A stretch of 64,000 nucleotides of DNA from Isoetes taiwanensis (GCA_021234155.1 JAJEKV010000031.1:11383876-11447875); one strand, 5' to 3'. Positions 1 to 11,961 are shown, counted from the stretch's first letter. The notes: generated by a model from the letters alone, not told the origin. Program-made: numbers and translations.

Positions 1-100
1 GATGGGGGTGAATATTTAAGAATTTCCTAGAATCTCAGCCAAGGTAGATGGTGCTAGGAGATTACTTTTGTGTGTTGTCAAATATTCTACTGTAGCTTAT

Positions 101-700
101 ATGTCCAATTGTCCGTGGATTGGGTTGAGATTCAATGCTAAGTTCACGTAGGGCATGCCTCATGACCTGCTCTATTAACAACCTTATAGATAGTCCTATT
201 AACAACCTGTAGGTTATACGTCCTATTGTTCGTGGACTGGGTTGAGATTCAATGTTAACTTCACCGTAAGGCCTGCCTAATGACCAGCTCTATTAAAAGC
301 CATGTATTTAGTCCTATTAACAATCTTACAGATAGTTTGGGGTGTCGAATTGGCGAGAAAGGAAGCTCGAAGTGCCTCTCGTCCTTTTGTTTTAAAGTGG
401 GTTGGGATTCATGTTAGATCAGCAGAGGGTGCGCCTATGGACTTGCCATGTTCAGCACGTTGGAGATAGCCTAAGGCATTGAATTGGGGAAGGGAAATAA
501 GTTACATAGGATTGTGTACTTAAATGTCCTTTTGTTTGTGGACAATTGAGATTCAACCTTAGGGATCGCCTATTGACTTGTTCTCTTCAGAAGCATGCAC
601 GTAATGTTGCGGATCTATGTCCCTTTATTTGTGGACTGAGTTGAGATTCAACTTGAGGGAACGCCGATTGACTTGTTCAATTCACAGCCATGCACGCAAT
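101..700. repeat. degenerate tandem repeat, about five copies
   Basis: A unit of roughly 90-150 bases recurs about five times, near 101, 208, 380, 525 and 610. Each copy has a TGTCC-TTTGT-GTGGACT segment, then GTTGAGATTCAA, then a segment ending in GACTTGTTC or GACCTGCTC. Copies differ at many positions and in length, so the array is old. No coding potential is apparent. It lies about 1.1 kb beyond the 3' end of the MYB gene. Confidence 0.7.
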
Positions 701-924
701 CTTGGGGATGTGCGGGTGGATCATTTGGACCCATAGTTATGAAGAACTCTGGGGCCAAATGATGTTGCCAAATGATGGAGCAAACATAAAGACGTGGAAT
801 GATGAGGATATTCATAGTCAAGAAGGGAGACTTGTTCAGTTCAAACAAAGAAATGGTGAGGTAAGAAAAAAAAGCAAAGGAAAAGATCAAACAAAGAACA
901 TTTCTTCAGATTATTTCAGCAGAT

Positions 925-1012
925 CTGGGCGGATAACGGCCCCCGAGATTACCACCCGAGGCCGATAACGGTACCTGTATCAACCCGCGAGGCTGATACC
1001 GGGTGAGGTAAA
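925..1012. repeat. GC-rich repeated block with GATAACGG motifs and hairpin
   Basis: A GC-rich block in AT-rich surroundings holds three related units: GATAACGG near 932, again near 963, and a diverged unit with an inverted repeat GTATCA (977-982) / TGATAC (994-999). AACGG is a known MYB-binding core, so sites of this kind next to a MYB gene are suggestive, but the block lies downstream of that gene. A repeat fragment is equally possible. Confidence 0.4.
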
Positions 1013-1779
1013 CACACGGTTCTTCTTCTGCTTATTCAGAAGCAGATTTTGAATTGAATGCCCAATACAATTCGAGGATTGAATCCTCCAATCCAAAATG
1101 CTTTTAAAACCGGCAACTCAATTCTGATATGAATTCGCTTGGAATCGACCATAACAGATTCGATCGTCAAAATCAAAGATATAAAATCGACAAATTGCAG
1201 CCGTTTACTTTTTTTTCTGTGGTTCAGACATCAAAATCCACAGATGGAGCGGATCGGAAGCATTGTTTTGTTATAAGAATCCATAAGTAACATGCGGAAG
1301 CGACAGAATTGTAAGTTTTAATGCTGGCTGGAGAAGACCATGCTCTGACAAGCGTTGCCCAGTGCAGGTTCTTCAACCGGCATTAAATAGCAGCCTTAAA
1401 CCCTTATATTTTCCATAAATCTTTCTGACTCCAAGGCCCACTTCCCCATATGCAAATTCATGGAGAAATAATTTCTGCCTCTGATAGAAACTTCAAACGT
1501 TGATGATTTATACTGTTTGGGTCGGGAAATTTTTAAGCATAAAGTCAAATTTCCTGCTGGATCTAGCTCAGCCTACCACGGACCTCTCAATTCCTGCCGG
1601 AAGTAACCAGAGAAATCATTATTTTTATCAGGAAATTTTCCTGCTATCTCAAAACCGTAGTGTGAATTTTCAGATTTACTAGCTTAGGTACAAGGGTTCT
1701 GGGGAATTTCCAGGATCCGTGCAAAAATCGCAGCTCAAACGTACAATTCACAGTATGTAATATAAGAAAATTTTTTATT
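1013..1779. other. 3' flank of the MYB gene, no gene seen
   Basis: AT-rich sequence between the GC-rich block and the MYB stop codon. It should contain the 3' UTR and polyadenylation region of the MYB gene, which is read on the minus strand. No convincing reading frame or repeat was seen. Confidence 0.5.
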
Positions 1780-3280
1780 TCAACATAGAAGGAATTCCCC
1801 CACAGAGGAGTAATCCTCCGCATTAGGATAGAAAGGGCCGGAATCCTCAAGAATTGGAAGATCGGATAGGACCCAATTCTCCTGATCCAGTTTATCCCAA
1901 GGGTCAGATTGATCTGGAATTTTTTGATCTAACAGACCCCACAATTGATCAGAAATTTCTGTTTCCTGATCTATTGAAATGGTTTCTGACAAAAGAGATG
2001 AGAGCTCGAGATAATTTTCGTCATGCTTCTGGTACAAGTCTTCCAGAAAATCTAGTGAGCTAGAAGGATCTGTCTCGGCCCTGTCTTGAATATCCAAATC
2101 CGCAGCGCTTTTGCTTTTGATCTGATCAGAAAGGCCGTTCAAAGCTGCATTATCCACAGTAAGCATTTCTGTATCCTCAGGAATAAGCATCTCTGCATCA
2201 TCAAGAATAAGAACTTCTGAACCATCTGAATCATCAAGAATAAGGACTTCTGAATCGTCAGGAATGTCTTCGACATGATCTGGGCTATCGACCGAATAAA
2301 TTTGTGGACGATCTGGGCAATCAAAATTCCCCGCCGGAACAAAATTATGCTTCTGATGGGTCTGGACACAGCTGATAGAGCTAGAAACAGGGGAATCAGA
2401 GTCGGAACTTAAGCTACAAGATGAAGCAGAGCTATATTTGTTCCTAGCAATGGTGTTATTTTCCGGCATTTTATCAAGAACCCAACAATCAGAATCAGAT
2501 TTAGAAAGGGTTTCTTTTGCTTGGGCAGATGAAAAGGACGATCCTGTGCTCTGCGTGTCAAAATCATCACAAATTTCGCTGTTACCCATATGCTTGTTAC
2601 TGTTTGTTTCGTGCACTTTTTCTGAGGTTTGTGCCAGAGCAGCCTGCTTTGAGGAAGATCTTCTTTTCGTTTTTTTCACCCGGATTTGATCCTCAGGAAT
2701 TGGCTTGTGGGTCTTCGGATCTATGCCCCGGCTCTCTAATTTCTTGCTCAAATGCGTGTTCCAGTAATTTTTTATCTCGTTATCAGTCCGGCCTGGGATT
2801 CTGGCTGCAATTAAAGACCATCTGCAAAAATATTGCACAAAAACGGAGCTCAGATTCTGCAATTTGAAGCTGTATTTACGATTTAAAGAGCAAAATTCTG
2901 CTGATCAGAACAGAAGATGGTGTTATATATACCTGTTGCCCAGCAATTTATGCAGCATGATAATAAGATCTTCTTCATCGTCGGAAATATTTCCTCGCTT
3001 CACATTAGGACGTAGATAATTTACCCATCTAAGACGGCAGCTCTTTCCACATCGAAGAAGCCCTGCATTAAAAACATTGATAATCGATTAAATTTTTGCA
3101 AGAACGAACAATTCTGATCAAAATCTTCAACACAAAACGTTTTCTACCTGCAGATTTGGGCAGAGACTGCCAGCAACCTTCACCATTGGCTTCGATGTGC
3201 TTGGCAAGAAGCAAATCCTCTTCGGGGGTCCAGGGGCCTTTGTTCAATCCAATTTTCGGGCAACAGGGCGATCGACCCAT
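1780..3280 (-). CDS. R2R3-MYB transcription factor (three exons)
   Basis: Nuclear DNA-binding transcription factor. Exons on the minus strand are 3280-3148 (133 nt), 3062-2933 (130 nt) and 2821-1780, joined by GT-AG introns; these exon lengths are the classic plant R2R3-MYB pattern. The total is 1305 nt, 434 aa. R2 carries W17, W37 and W57; R3 has I70 for the first Trp, then W89 and W108. The start [17 protein letters not shown] is typical of the family. The bHLH-contact motif of R3 (residues 76-95) is present except that its Arg/Lys is Met80. After the MYB domain come a basic stretch, a Ser-rich region, and around residues 275-310 repeated acidic LILDD-type units, a plausible activation region. 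The flavonoid/proanthocyanidin-type MYBs are the closest match I recognise, but the subgroup is not settled. No lesion is visible. Confidence 0.93.
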
Positions 3281-3760
3281 AAGGGAAAAACAGAGATTGG
3301 CGAGATGGGGAATTCTTTTCTGAGCAGAAAGATTGCTGGGAAGGGCCGGAATGACTGCCGGAACTGCGCAGGAGGGTGTTCTTGGCGTTCTTGGGTTTAG
3401 ATTGAAGAAAAAGCGATGGAAAAAAAGGGGCGGGGACTCTTCTTTTGCACTACAAAAGAAAATCTGGGACCCAGGATGCACCCAAATGATGAATCCGAGC
3501 AAAATCGCTTGCACAATCCGCGTCGAGACACAGAGACCGGGCTAGAGCAAAGCAAGCATCAGCAGTAGCTCAGCAATCAGAAGCATCCACCAAGACACAG
3601 AAAGCGTTTGTTAAATCCGGCTCGTTTGTGGCAGTGCCGCACTAATCAAAGACCCAGAAATTTCAAATCCTTCCGGGCGAATCTTAGCTTAGAAATGGAC
3701 CATCCCACAGCAAAACCTCACCCGATTTTTTTTTATATTTGACCTAACTCCACCTCCATA
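3281..3760 (-). promoter_or_regulatory. 5' UTR and putative promoter of the MYB gene
   Basis: Upstream of the MYB start codon the minus strand holds a region without reading frames. A TATA-like AAATATAAAA lies at 3731-3740, about 450 bases before the ATG, implying a leader of roughly 400 nt. On the plus strand ACCTAAC at 3742-3748 fits the AC-element consensus bound by R2R3-MYB proteins, immediately upstream of the TATA-like box, so self-regulation or control by a related MYB is conceivable. Position and matches are seen; function is inferred. Confidence 0.35.
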
Positions 3761-4062
3761 GCCACCGGAACATTTTGCTGCTTTTCTGTTTCACACTTTC
3801 AAAGCCTTATTTGCTACAGTGGTACAAGCACGTCGTGAGCTACGTGGCTGCTTAGAATATTACGTGCGGGTGTAAATGGGGCGGCCCTTAGTTAGTACAG
3901 TTCTTATACTTCTTTGTATTTAATTGTTGCCCTTATTGCTACAGTATTCGCACATCTGATTGTATAATCACTTGAATTAAACGTGAACACTTACCTCTCC
4001 ATTCCCATGTGGGTTTTTTTTTTGGGATTCTCTTTCCTGTCTTCGTGGACGTTAATATTGTA

Positions 4063-4103
4063 TTTATCTATCTATCTATCTGTCTGTCTGTCTGTCTGTC
4101 TGT
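4063..4103. repeat. compound microsatellite (TATC)n(TGTC)n
   Basis: About five TATC units pass directly into about six TGTC units. The two blocks differ by one base, consistent with expansion of one from a point-mutated unit of the other. Confidence 0.9.
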
Positions 4104-4207
4104 TCGTAAATTCACTCTTTGAGTTGTACACAAATTGCCCCCAAACTTGCCTGCTTTCTAACCTATCACATAACCTCGTCGGATCTTCTCTGTGTGGTTC
4201 TCCTTGA

Positions 4208-4330
4208 TCGCATACCCTTTGGCACTCTCTTGTTTATACACTAGTGCCTCTGGGCTTGTCTGTATCTGTCTATACCATTTGGCACTCTCTTGTTTATACA
4301 CTAGTGCCTCTGGGCTTCTCTGGATCTGTC
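4208..4330. repeat. 60 bp tandem duplication
   Basis: Two near-identical 60 bp units lie head to tail, both containing TTTGGCACTCTCTTGTTTAT and TGCCTCTGGGCTT, with only a few differences. A recent local duplication in non-coding DNA. Confidence 0.9.
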
Positions 4331-6197
4331 TGCTTGCACCAAGTTGCATTCTCCCACATTTCCTTTCTCATGCTTCCCTCCCCTGGCCCTCCCCAACACC
4401 AACCCATCTCCCCTCCATCCCTTCTGCCACCTCTGCACCTGCAAAGCTTGTATACTGTGGAGAACTTCTATTCGAACTCTTACTTACACCTCTGGACCCC
4501 GATCTCAACTCTCAATCACCCCGTGCCCAAACTTACATCCAACATAATGCTTAATTGTCTTCCTTTTTTATTTGCAAACCTTCTAAAGTCAACATTGTAA
4601 CGTTTCTAAATGAGGACATCATACATTTTAAAACATATGCATTTTTTTTAACTTCCTCCTCTATTCATTCACTCATTCTATTCAAACATAATCGCTAAAA
4701 ATTATCTCTTCGTGCATATGCATTTCTCTCAAATGGACCCTAGTCCCGTCGTTGAGTTTGGGCTTAATGCCTTTGTTCATTGTGTCGTCGATGGCCCTTG
4801 GTGGTCTCCAAGAACCGTAAAAAATTTTATTTATGTATCTATTATCTATCTCACCAATTTCAAAACCATTATAATTGCATCACTACTTTGCATAATCTAT
4901 AACTAAGCATATCTGCTAGCGCCATTACCTTGCCTAATATCCTATAATCTATGCATCTAATAATATTTGTATTAATACTATATTATATTACTATTAATCT
5001 TATTATTATGATGATGATGACGATATAGAAGTCTGTGCATGGGTCTGTTTCTTACCTACATTATTTGGACTACGAAATATTTTTTTCCTTAAAATCCTCA
5101 TGTGCAAGACTTTTTTCCATGATACTATCTTTGCAATTGGCAAATATGTCTGTCAAGGGATATACCATTCACATACGTTTTGGACTATATACTAATAAAA
5201 TGTACTAGAATTTAGTGGACTAGCCAATCATAGGAGATGAGAAGGCAACATGCAACAACAATACTTGGCAACACAAACAACACCATATCATTAAGAAAGT
5301 CGATAGCTATAACATGCCCATCTTACCTAGCTCAAGGACTAGGTACACCTCCTTGCAAGGATATACTTTAAGTTTGGATTTCCAAATATTCAACCGACAT
5401 TTTTACCTAGCACTTGTTCAATTCATGATCATGAGATTATCTATCTATCTTCAGCATAAAATGGGTCCTTAAATCATAGAATGTAAAATGGCTTGGGTAA
5501 AGTTATATAAACTATTCCTAGTCTTTGATTTTATATATGCCATCTACCTCTAGGTATCTAAAAAATATACAAATTTGGCTAAAGTTTTAAAAGAAACGTA
5601 TCCAAATCATTACAACTTTAGCCTTGTATTGTGAAGTTGTAAATTACAAGGGTGTCCAAACAAATTTTGATATCTTACAAGAGTGTCGAGGTATTTTAAT
5701 ATCTTACTTATATGATGATATCATGTTCTAAAAATTCTCATTATGTTTTTTTACTATAGGGAATGCATGGCATTGTCAAAGGTGCATTACGTACTCCACA
5801 TTAAATTGTGACAATCTCCATTGCCAGATACTATCATTTATACTTCTTGTCATTCATTTAAGTCTTATGACAAGCTGAACTTCTTGTAGAGGTGGTACGT
5901 ATTCCAAAACATTGTATCGCACAGTTTGTTATTTCTAGTACTGAACATTGTTCAATATTGCTGAGTCAATTTTTTTTTTCCCCTCTTAAAAGAAAAGGGA
6001 CCTCCAAAACCAAAAAGCTAGAAACCATGAACATCAATCACAACATGGAAGATGGATCGTCGGAATGAATTTGGTGCTGCCATCTGGCAGTCCCTACACT
6101 CCGAAATGGAATTGGGGGCTATGATTCCACCCATCTAGTGAAAACTGCGGTAATCGATAAGAAAAGCTGAATCAACAGCTTCCCATTTTCCATATTG

Positions 6198-6255
6198 TTG
6201 GGGGAGGGGGGGATCTCTCTCCCCACCCCCACCCCCACCCCACCCCCACCCCGGG
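6198..6255. repeat. G-run/C-run tract, possible G-quadruplex
   Basis: The plus strand has G runs at 6199-6212, a short CT spacer, then six C4-C5 runs separated by single A bases at 6221-6252, ending in CCCCGGGG. The minus strand therefore has at least four G tracts with one-base loops, the canonical G-quadruplex layout, and the flanking G runs can also fold back on the C runs. No promoter for a supportable gene is nearby. Confidence 0.75.
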
Positions 6256-6689
6256 GATGGTGGTCGCTCCCAACTCTTGCCCGTTATTTAGGGCTCCCCT
6301 TGTCCACTTTGCCAAGGGGTCGATTTCCTTCCCCCATGCATCATCAAATTTTACACTTTTAGTGGGTTCTTTACGCAATCCCCTCCTCTAATGTGAGAAT
6401 TTGTTTAATATCCTTCCTGCCCTTTGCATTATATGTCTAAATTTAGACCATGAGACCCATGTACCATTCTCCCATAGATGTCGTAAGTTCAAAATCCCAT
6501 GACCTCTCCATTTCTTACATATGCGAGGATGGACTAATGCCAAAGGGAGACCATCTTTTTCCCACACACCAGTGTTCCAAAATATATTTATTCTCCCAGC
6601 CTCTTTACCTCATTCCATGCATAAAAAATTCTCCTCATCACTGGAGTTAGGAGCCACTTTAAAGTTGAAGATGATGGTCCTAGGGATAA

Positions 6690-7817
6690 ATGGTCCTGTG
6701 CAGGCAACGAGACATATAGTGTAGCTCGGATCTATCGAGCTTTCTGTGATGACTCCCCTCTTAAAGCAGAAGCTAGGCCACATGTGGATGAGACAGTGGC
6801 TAAGCTTTTCTTAGCAAATTTATGGAAAATATTATGCTCTAGGAGTATACAATTCTTTAGATGGATAGCTCTTCAAGGTGGTCTCAACACCAAAGAATAG
6901 AATAGAATAGAATAGTTTTTTTAACATCCACGGAGACCAATAGGTCATGGGACCCATACAATGGGCTAGTACAATCATTACTACTAGGATTAAAAACCCA
7001 CGCTCGAAAAGGTTTTCAAGGGAAAAACGCTGCGTAATGATGATACTAGACAAGCGGAGATAATGACTACTGAGAGCTCAGTAATTGCTGACGTTTATCT
7101 AGAACCTCAAGTATGTATAATGCCAAGTCATGCACAGATGGTTCTTAGAGATATCTTTACTAAAGACTAGTGCCCACTTGGATGCCGGGCGAGTGAATAT
7201 TTTTCACATATCCTTTTTTGTCCTAAGATTACTGAGTTCTAGTATTAGGTATGTTCTGTCCTAGGATTAGTTATACACCAACTTGGGTGGCCTAGTATTA
7301 TACTGATCTCAGACACATGCTCCATTCTTTGCACTTTGCTTGATGTGATCCTTTAGATTATTTTTGGTACATCAGCGTGATGTGGCTCTTTTTGGGGAGA
7401 GGGAGGGAGGACAAAGCATCTCTATTGACAAGCTAAAGAATTACTTTAACATGGAAGTGGTTTTAATGGTTTTGTCCCACCATAGGAAGATGGGGTGAGC
7501 TCCATAAGGGACTAGACAGAATTGGCAATATTGAAGGGTTTTATAGTTACTTTAAATGCCACTAGATAAGTTCTAAGGACCTATCCTCACAGGTAGAGAA
7601 AACAATCTGAATGATTGGGTATATATTGTTTTCCTACCATCCTGCTAATGTGGAAATATGAGTCTTTAAAGTACAAATAGTATTGATGCATAGGGATCTA
7701 TAACAATGGCTATAATTCTTTCTATCTGTCCATTGTGGGGACTCTTTGTACTTTATATCATTATTAATAAGAAAGTAAGTCTTACCCTATTAAAAAAATA
7801 ATAATAATAAAAAAAAT
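6690..7817 (+). mobile_element. LINE (L1-type) 3' end relic with A-rich tail
   Basis: The plus strand encodes fragments of the region C-terminal to a LINE reverse transcriptase: a tryptophan/basic stretch (FFRWIALQGGLNTKE) around 6850-6897, then a Cys-rich zf-RVT-like piece, CPLGCRASEYFSHILFCPK, at 7170-7228. It ends in an A-rich tail at 7791-7817 after untranslated-looking DNA, as in non-LTR elements. Stops and frameshifts break the frame, and a ~100 bp repeat at 6893-6997 interrupts it between the two coding pieces. Most of the element is missing on the 5' side. Confidence 0.6.
6893..6997. repeat. inverted-repeat copy, left (partner at 14166-14265)
   Basis: This ~100 bp segment begins with AGAATAGAATAGAATAG and contains a stretch around GGACCCATACAATGGGCTAG. 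Its reverse complement recurs at 14166-14265 with the same AATAG-type repeat at the outer end. The copy splits a LINE relic, so it arrived after that LINE. Confidence 0.8.
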
Positions 7818-7879
7818 TGAGGGAGAATTTTAAACATAGCAATGTGTCGCAAAAGTGGTGCTTCATTGCATTGATACCA

Positions 7880-7950
7880 CATGAGATTTTCTTTCTAAGG
7901 TATATGGTTTGCAACTAGAGGGTTGCAAGTATAACTCTATAATTTTAGCA
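7880..7950 (+). repeat. tRNA-like repeat fragment, copy 1
   Basis: A ~45 bp segment (AAGGTATATGGTTTGCAACT then AGAGGGTTGCAAG) closely matches 11984-12025. The match covers the middle of a tRNA-like sequence; the region equivalent to the A box is degraded here. It may be a SINE head or a shared piece of two LTRs. Confidence 0.4.
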
Positions 7951-8135
7951 GGAGCATTAGTCAGATTCTCGGCAGCTGTCAGGTTGTATCACTTGGAGAA
8001 TATCCTTCCTTTCCAATCAATAAGGTAATACAATTATCAACAAAGAAACTTAGAGTTCAACTCCGAACTTTGAACTCCTCATGATCGTCAAATTCCACTG
8101 ATGGAAGCGGCGGAGGAACTCGGTCTGGGAAGGAA

Positions 8136-11100
8136 TTAGATGTGTGGCTCCAATAGTGAAACATAGAATACTTGATGGAGATGAACAGCTTGAGGGAGCT
8201 CGAGCCGGAATGTCATATTGCTGATCTGAGTCGTGATCATGGTAAGGACCAAAGAGACGATAGTCAGGCTTGTTGCAGGGATATGAGATAGGGAGGTTCC
8301 CACGCAGACGTCAGACAAGGTCACCAACATAAAATATAAGAGCTTCCTGACGATGTAAATCAACATAATACCGATAGTGGTTTTATGCTTGGAGACGATG
8401 GTACTGAAGATCTAATTGAAGAGCATGGAGTTTCTCGAGCCCAGATGCAACATTAGGATTGATAGAATCATATGTAGCGGCACTAAGAGACCAACAACAA
8501 TGCTGATCAGGGTTTAGAAAGAACGGAATCTGACCATTAGAAGCATGTACTGAGTTATTAATGCAAACTCAGTTAACAGAGGTCAATTGACCCAATCATC
8601 CTGCTAGTAATCAATAAAGCACCTCAAATATTGCACTAGAGTTTGATTAATGCACTCTGCTTTCCCATTACTTTCTGGATGATGACCAGAAGTCAACGAG
8701 CAGTCAACATGTGATAGCTCCAAAAGTCGCTTCCAAATGTTTGTGACGAAATGAGGTCCACGATCACTTACAATAGTGTCCAACAATACGAAGTTTTAAC
8801 TACTTCATGAAGAAGGAGATCAGTTGTTCCCTCGTAGACAAAGCACCATCTAGAACATACAAAAGCCCACTGCAGAACAAAGTCCATCTCAAGTCTCAAA
8901 ACGATCATACTCCAACTACATTTGCCAAGAAGATGATGTTGAATCAAGATGTAAAAATACATCTTGAGCCAATAGATCCGACGATAAAGATGCCCGAACA
9001 GACTCCAACAAAGATGTATCATGAGGTCTTTCAAATAAAGTGATTGCTAATCAAATATATAATCACCCGGCTTAGGCTCAGGGTAGGAAAGTCGAAACAA
9101 GGCATCAAGCTTCTCTTGGAGAGGTTTGGAACGATACTTGATCACGAAAGTAATGTGGAAGAGTACTTGATCAGTATGCCACTAGGCCTGGTGATAGTTG
9201 AACATTCGAGTAGACTGAAAATATTTCAGATTTTGATGATCAGTAGAGACTGCAACCTTATAAGGGGATCCTTCCATGAAACATCTCCATGCCTTGAAAG
9301 AATCAACTATTGCCTTAATAGATCCTTGTCATAAATCAAACAGTTGATTTCTGCAGCCTGGAACTTTTGAGAGTGATAAGTGATTGGATGCAGTTCATGG
9401 TCATTCCCCTTTTGTGAGCAAGAACAAAATGCTGCCAAGAGCAAAATCAGAAACACTACTTCGACAACATATGGACGCGAAGGATCTGTGTGGGCAAGAA
9501 CTGGTGTTGTGGTAAGAGCATAATTCAGGATAATGAAAGCAATTTCTGCATTCATGCTCCATTCAAATGGCATATCCTTTGCCATGAGGCGTGTCAAAGG
9601 AATGGCAATCTTCAAATAATTCTGAACAGAACGCTGATAGAAGTTAGCAAATCTAAGAAAATACTGAACATCTAGAATGGAAGAAGATATCTGCCACTCC
9701 AAAATAGTGCCGGCCTTTGCGAAAGAGACTCCGTGACGAATGATGCAGTAACCAAGAAAACTCTACAGTATCTTGATCGAACTGACAATTCTCAAGTTTG
9801 GCATACCCATGCTCACCAAGCTTCTCAAGAACATGTCAAAGATGCCTCTGATCTTCTTCAACAGTCTCAAAATGAATAAGAATATCATCTAAATAGATGA
9901 TAACAAAAATGTCCAACAACTCTCGGAAGACATCGTTGGCCATATGTTGAAATATTGTTGGAGCATTGCTGAGTCCAAATGGAATGACTGCATATTTGAA
10001 GTGACCATATGACTACGAATCTTCCACTCATCACTCTCATGGATTCGAATAAGATTGTAGCATATGAAAATTAGTCTTTGTGATCAGAGGAAGCAGATAT
10101 CAATTTGGTGCTGTGATTTTATTGTGGCCACAATATCAACAACCAGGCACAGAGAGTCATCCTTTTTTTTGACAAAGAATATCAGTGCTTCAACAAGGGA
10201 CTGGCAATGTCGAATAAAGCCAGTAGCTATATTCTTCTCAATTTAATCCTGCGACACCTCCAACTTAGCTGGAGATAGGCCATATATAGGACTATATGGT
10301 GGCATCGTCTCGGGCTGCAGTCAAAAGGACAATCATACGGATGATGCTTTGGAAGCTTATTAGACTTGAACTTGTCAGAAAGGTAAAAAATGTCACCATA
10401 TTTGGCTGGAAGCATCGGAGCAAACTTCACCTGTGCGAGAATAGTCAATGGATGGATCTGAGTCACAAATATTGAACTGGGATTTTTCCTACTATTTTCT
10501 TAAGCATGCTTAAAAGAAAAAGCAAGCATTTTCACTACTAGGGATGACGGGGGGATGACGTGCTTAAAAGAAGAAACAAGCATTTTCACTACTATTCAGT
10601 TGCGTCGATGCTTCCAACCTCCTAATCTCCGACTCCAATGTATTCAGATAAGAAATTCCTTATTGACTTTATCTGATGGAAGAAATCCTTTATTACATTA
10701 GGAAGGAGTCTGAAAGAGACTCCAACTACTCGAACCAGCCCCTGGAGTTTGCTGATAGATGTGGGGACTTAACAGGACATCCATAAGAAATATGACCAGC
10801 TCTTCTACAGTAGAGGCAAAGATTAACCTCCCTCTGACGTTGTTTCTCGACAGCGGACATGGGTCCTCGAACTGCATGATTGATCTGCATGGGCACTGGA
10901 TTATTTAATTTAGAGGAGTCGACAGAGCAGAGGTGCTTTTGGAAAAAAAAAGTCTAATGGCATATTTTCTATCTGCACTCAAAGGGATGATTATCACATC
11001 GAACTGTAAATTCAATGTCTTCTTCTAGAGTCTTGAGGTCCTCTATAGATAACAATATCCTTGACATCCTCACATCCTCGCAAAGTCCTCTTTAAAAACA

Positions 11101-11480
11101 AGTACAGTAGCAATATCATCCCAGGTAGTATCAATTCCAATATGACAAATTCAAATGCATAAACTGAAGCTAGATGAGAGCCTTGCCTGAGATTGTTGAG
11201 GTTTGTGACTGATGTGCGCTGACGATCTGTGTCCCCAAAGCATGTTTTGAGCCCCACAATGAAAGAAGTAAAATCTTGCAACTCTAGAGCTCCTTTATCC
11301 AACAAAGGAGCAAACCAACTTAATGCTGGTCCCATGAGGATGAAACCAATTAGTCCAACTTGTTCCTAACCTATGTGAAATATCTATGAGGATGGAGCTG
11401 AATCACAAGTCGAAAAGACCACAAAACTTGGATCAAGTATTGTCAAACTTCTGAAGCAAGCTAATCTTAGGCTCTGATGG
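8136..11480 (-). mobile_element. Ty3/gypsy chromovirus-like retrotransposon relic
   Basis: Read on the minus strand, a full gag-pol order survives in broken pieces. Gag is at 11335-11012, with a CX2CX4HX4C zinc knuckle (CLYCRRAGHISYGC) near 10780-10820. Reverse transcriptase follows, with catalytic YLDD at 9895-9884. The RT thumb/RNase H piece is at 9702-9307 (FANFYQRS, PVLAHTDPSRPY). The integrase core is at 8786-8604 (IVSDRGPHF, then a HPE-NG-E region), followed by NNSVHASNGQIPFF near 8550, and the C-terminal end is at 8366-8136 (YVSLLEPHI). Many stops and frameshifts occur. The wording of the integrase and gag motifs resembles Sushi/Tf1/Tcn1-type elements more than the chromoviruses common in flowering plants. 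A weak initiator-tRNA-Met-like primer-binding site (GGCTCTGAT) lies at 11470-11478. LTRs were not delimited. Confidence 0.85.
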
Positions 11481-11961
11481 TCTTAATACAGATCTAGAGA
11501 CTGACTCATGAGAAGCTACCCATTTCCCTGAGCTCTTTATTGTCCAACTGTAACTGCTAGTATATACTCAAACAAGTTGTTGGACTTAATGCAACAAGGA
11601 TAAAACCTCCTCCATAGAGATAAAAACAACCAACATTGATAAAGAAATACTTAGGATTAGAGCAGGCAAGAAATGGTAAGGGATTCTCATTCAAATTGTC
11701 ATGGACCTAGATGAGAACAAAGGAAAATGTGCAAGAAAGATACAAAGAGTATTTTGAACGCTGGAAATACTCGATAGATCAGAGCAGAATACAAGGCTTT
11801 GAGCTAGAAGGCTTAAGACTGGCTTTTGATGAACCCAAATGGTTTGACAAGAATGAGGCTCCTCTATATATATCTAGACCAATAGTCGAGATCTCGCCAC
11901 TGCAACGAATGAGATCGCGCTAAGTGTCACACATGTTCTCGTTACGTATATAGATGGTTTT

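Larger units (their letters stand above)
3761..6690. other. intergenic region with simple repeats
   Basis: Low-complexity and AT-rich DNA without a supportable gene. Short open frames at 4192-4600 overlap a tandem duplication and pyrimidine-rich DNA and look spurious. It contains the simple repeats listed separately at 4063, 4208 and 6198. Confidence 0.6.

Noticed and set aside
2139-2867. Opposite-strand and out-of-frame ORFs inside the MYB gene
   Set aside because: Shadows of the acidic and Ser-rich coding sequence of exon 3; the MYB frame explains the region.
4192-4600. Overlapping frames of 118 and 120 aa
   Set aside because: They span a 60 bp tandem duplication and pyrimidine-rich DNA; composition is not protein-like and no domain is present.
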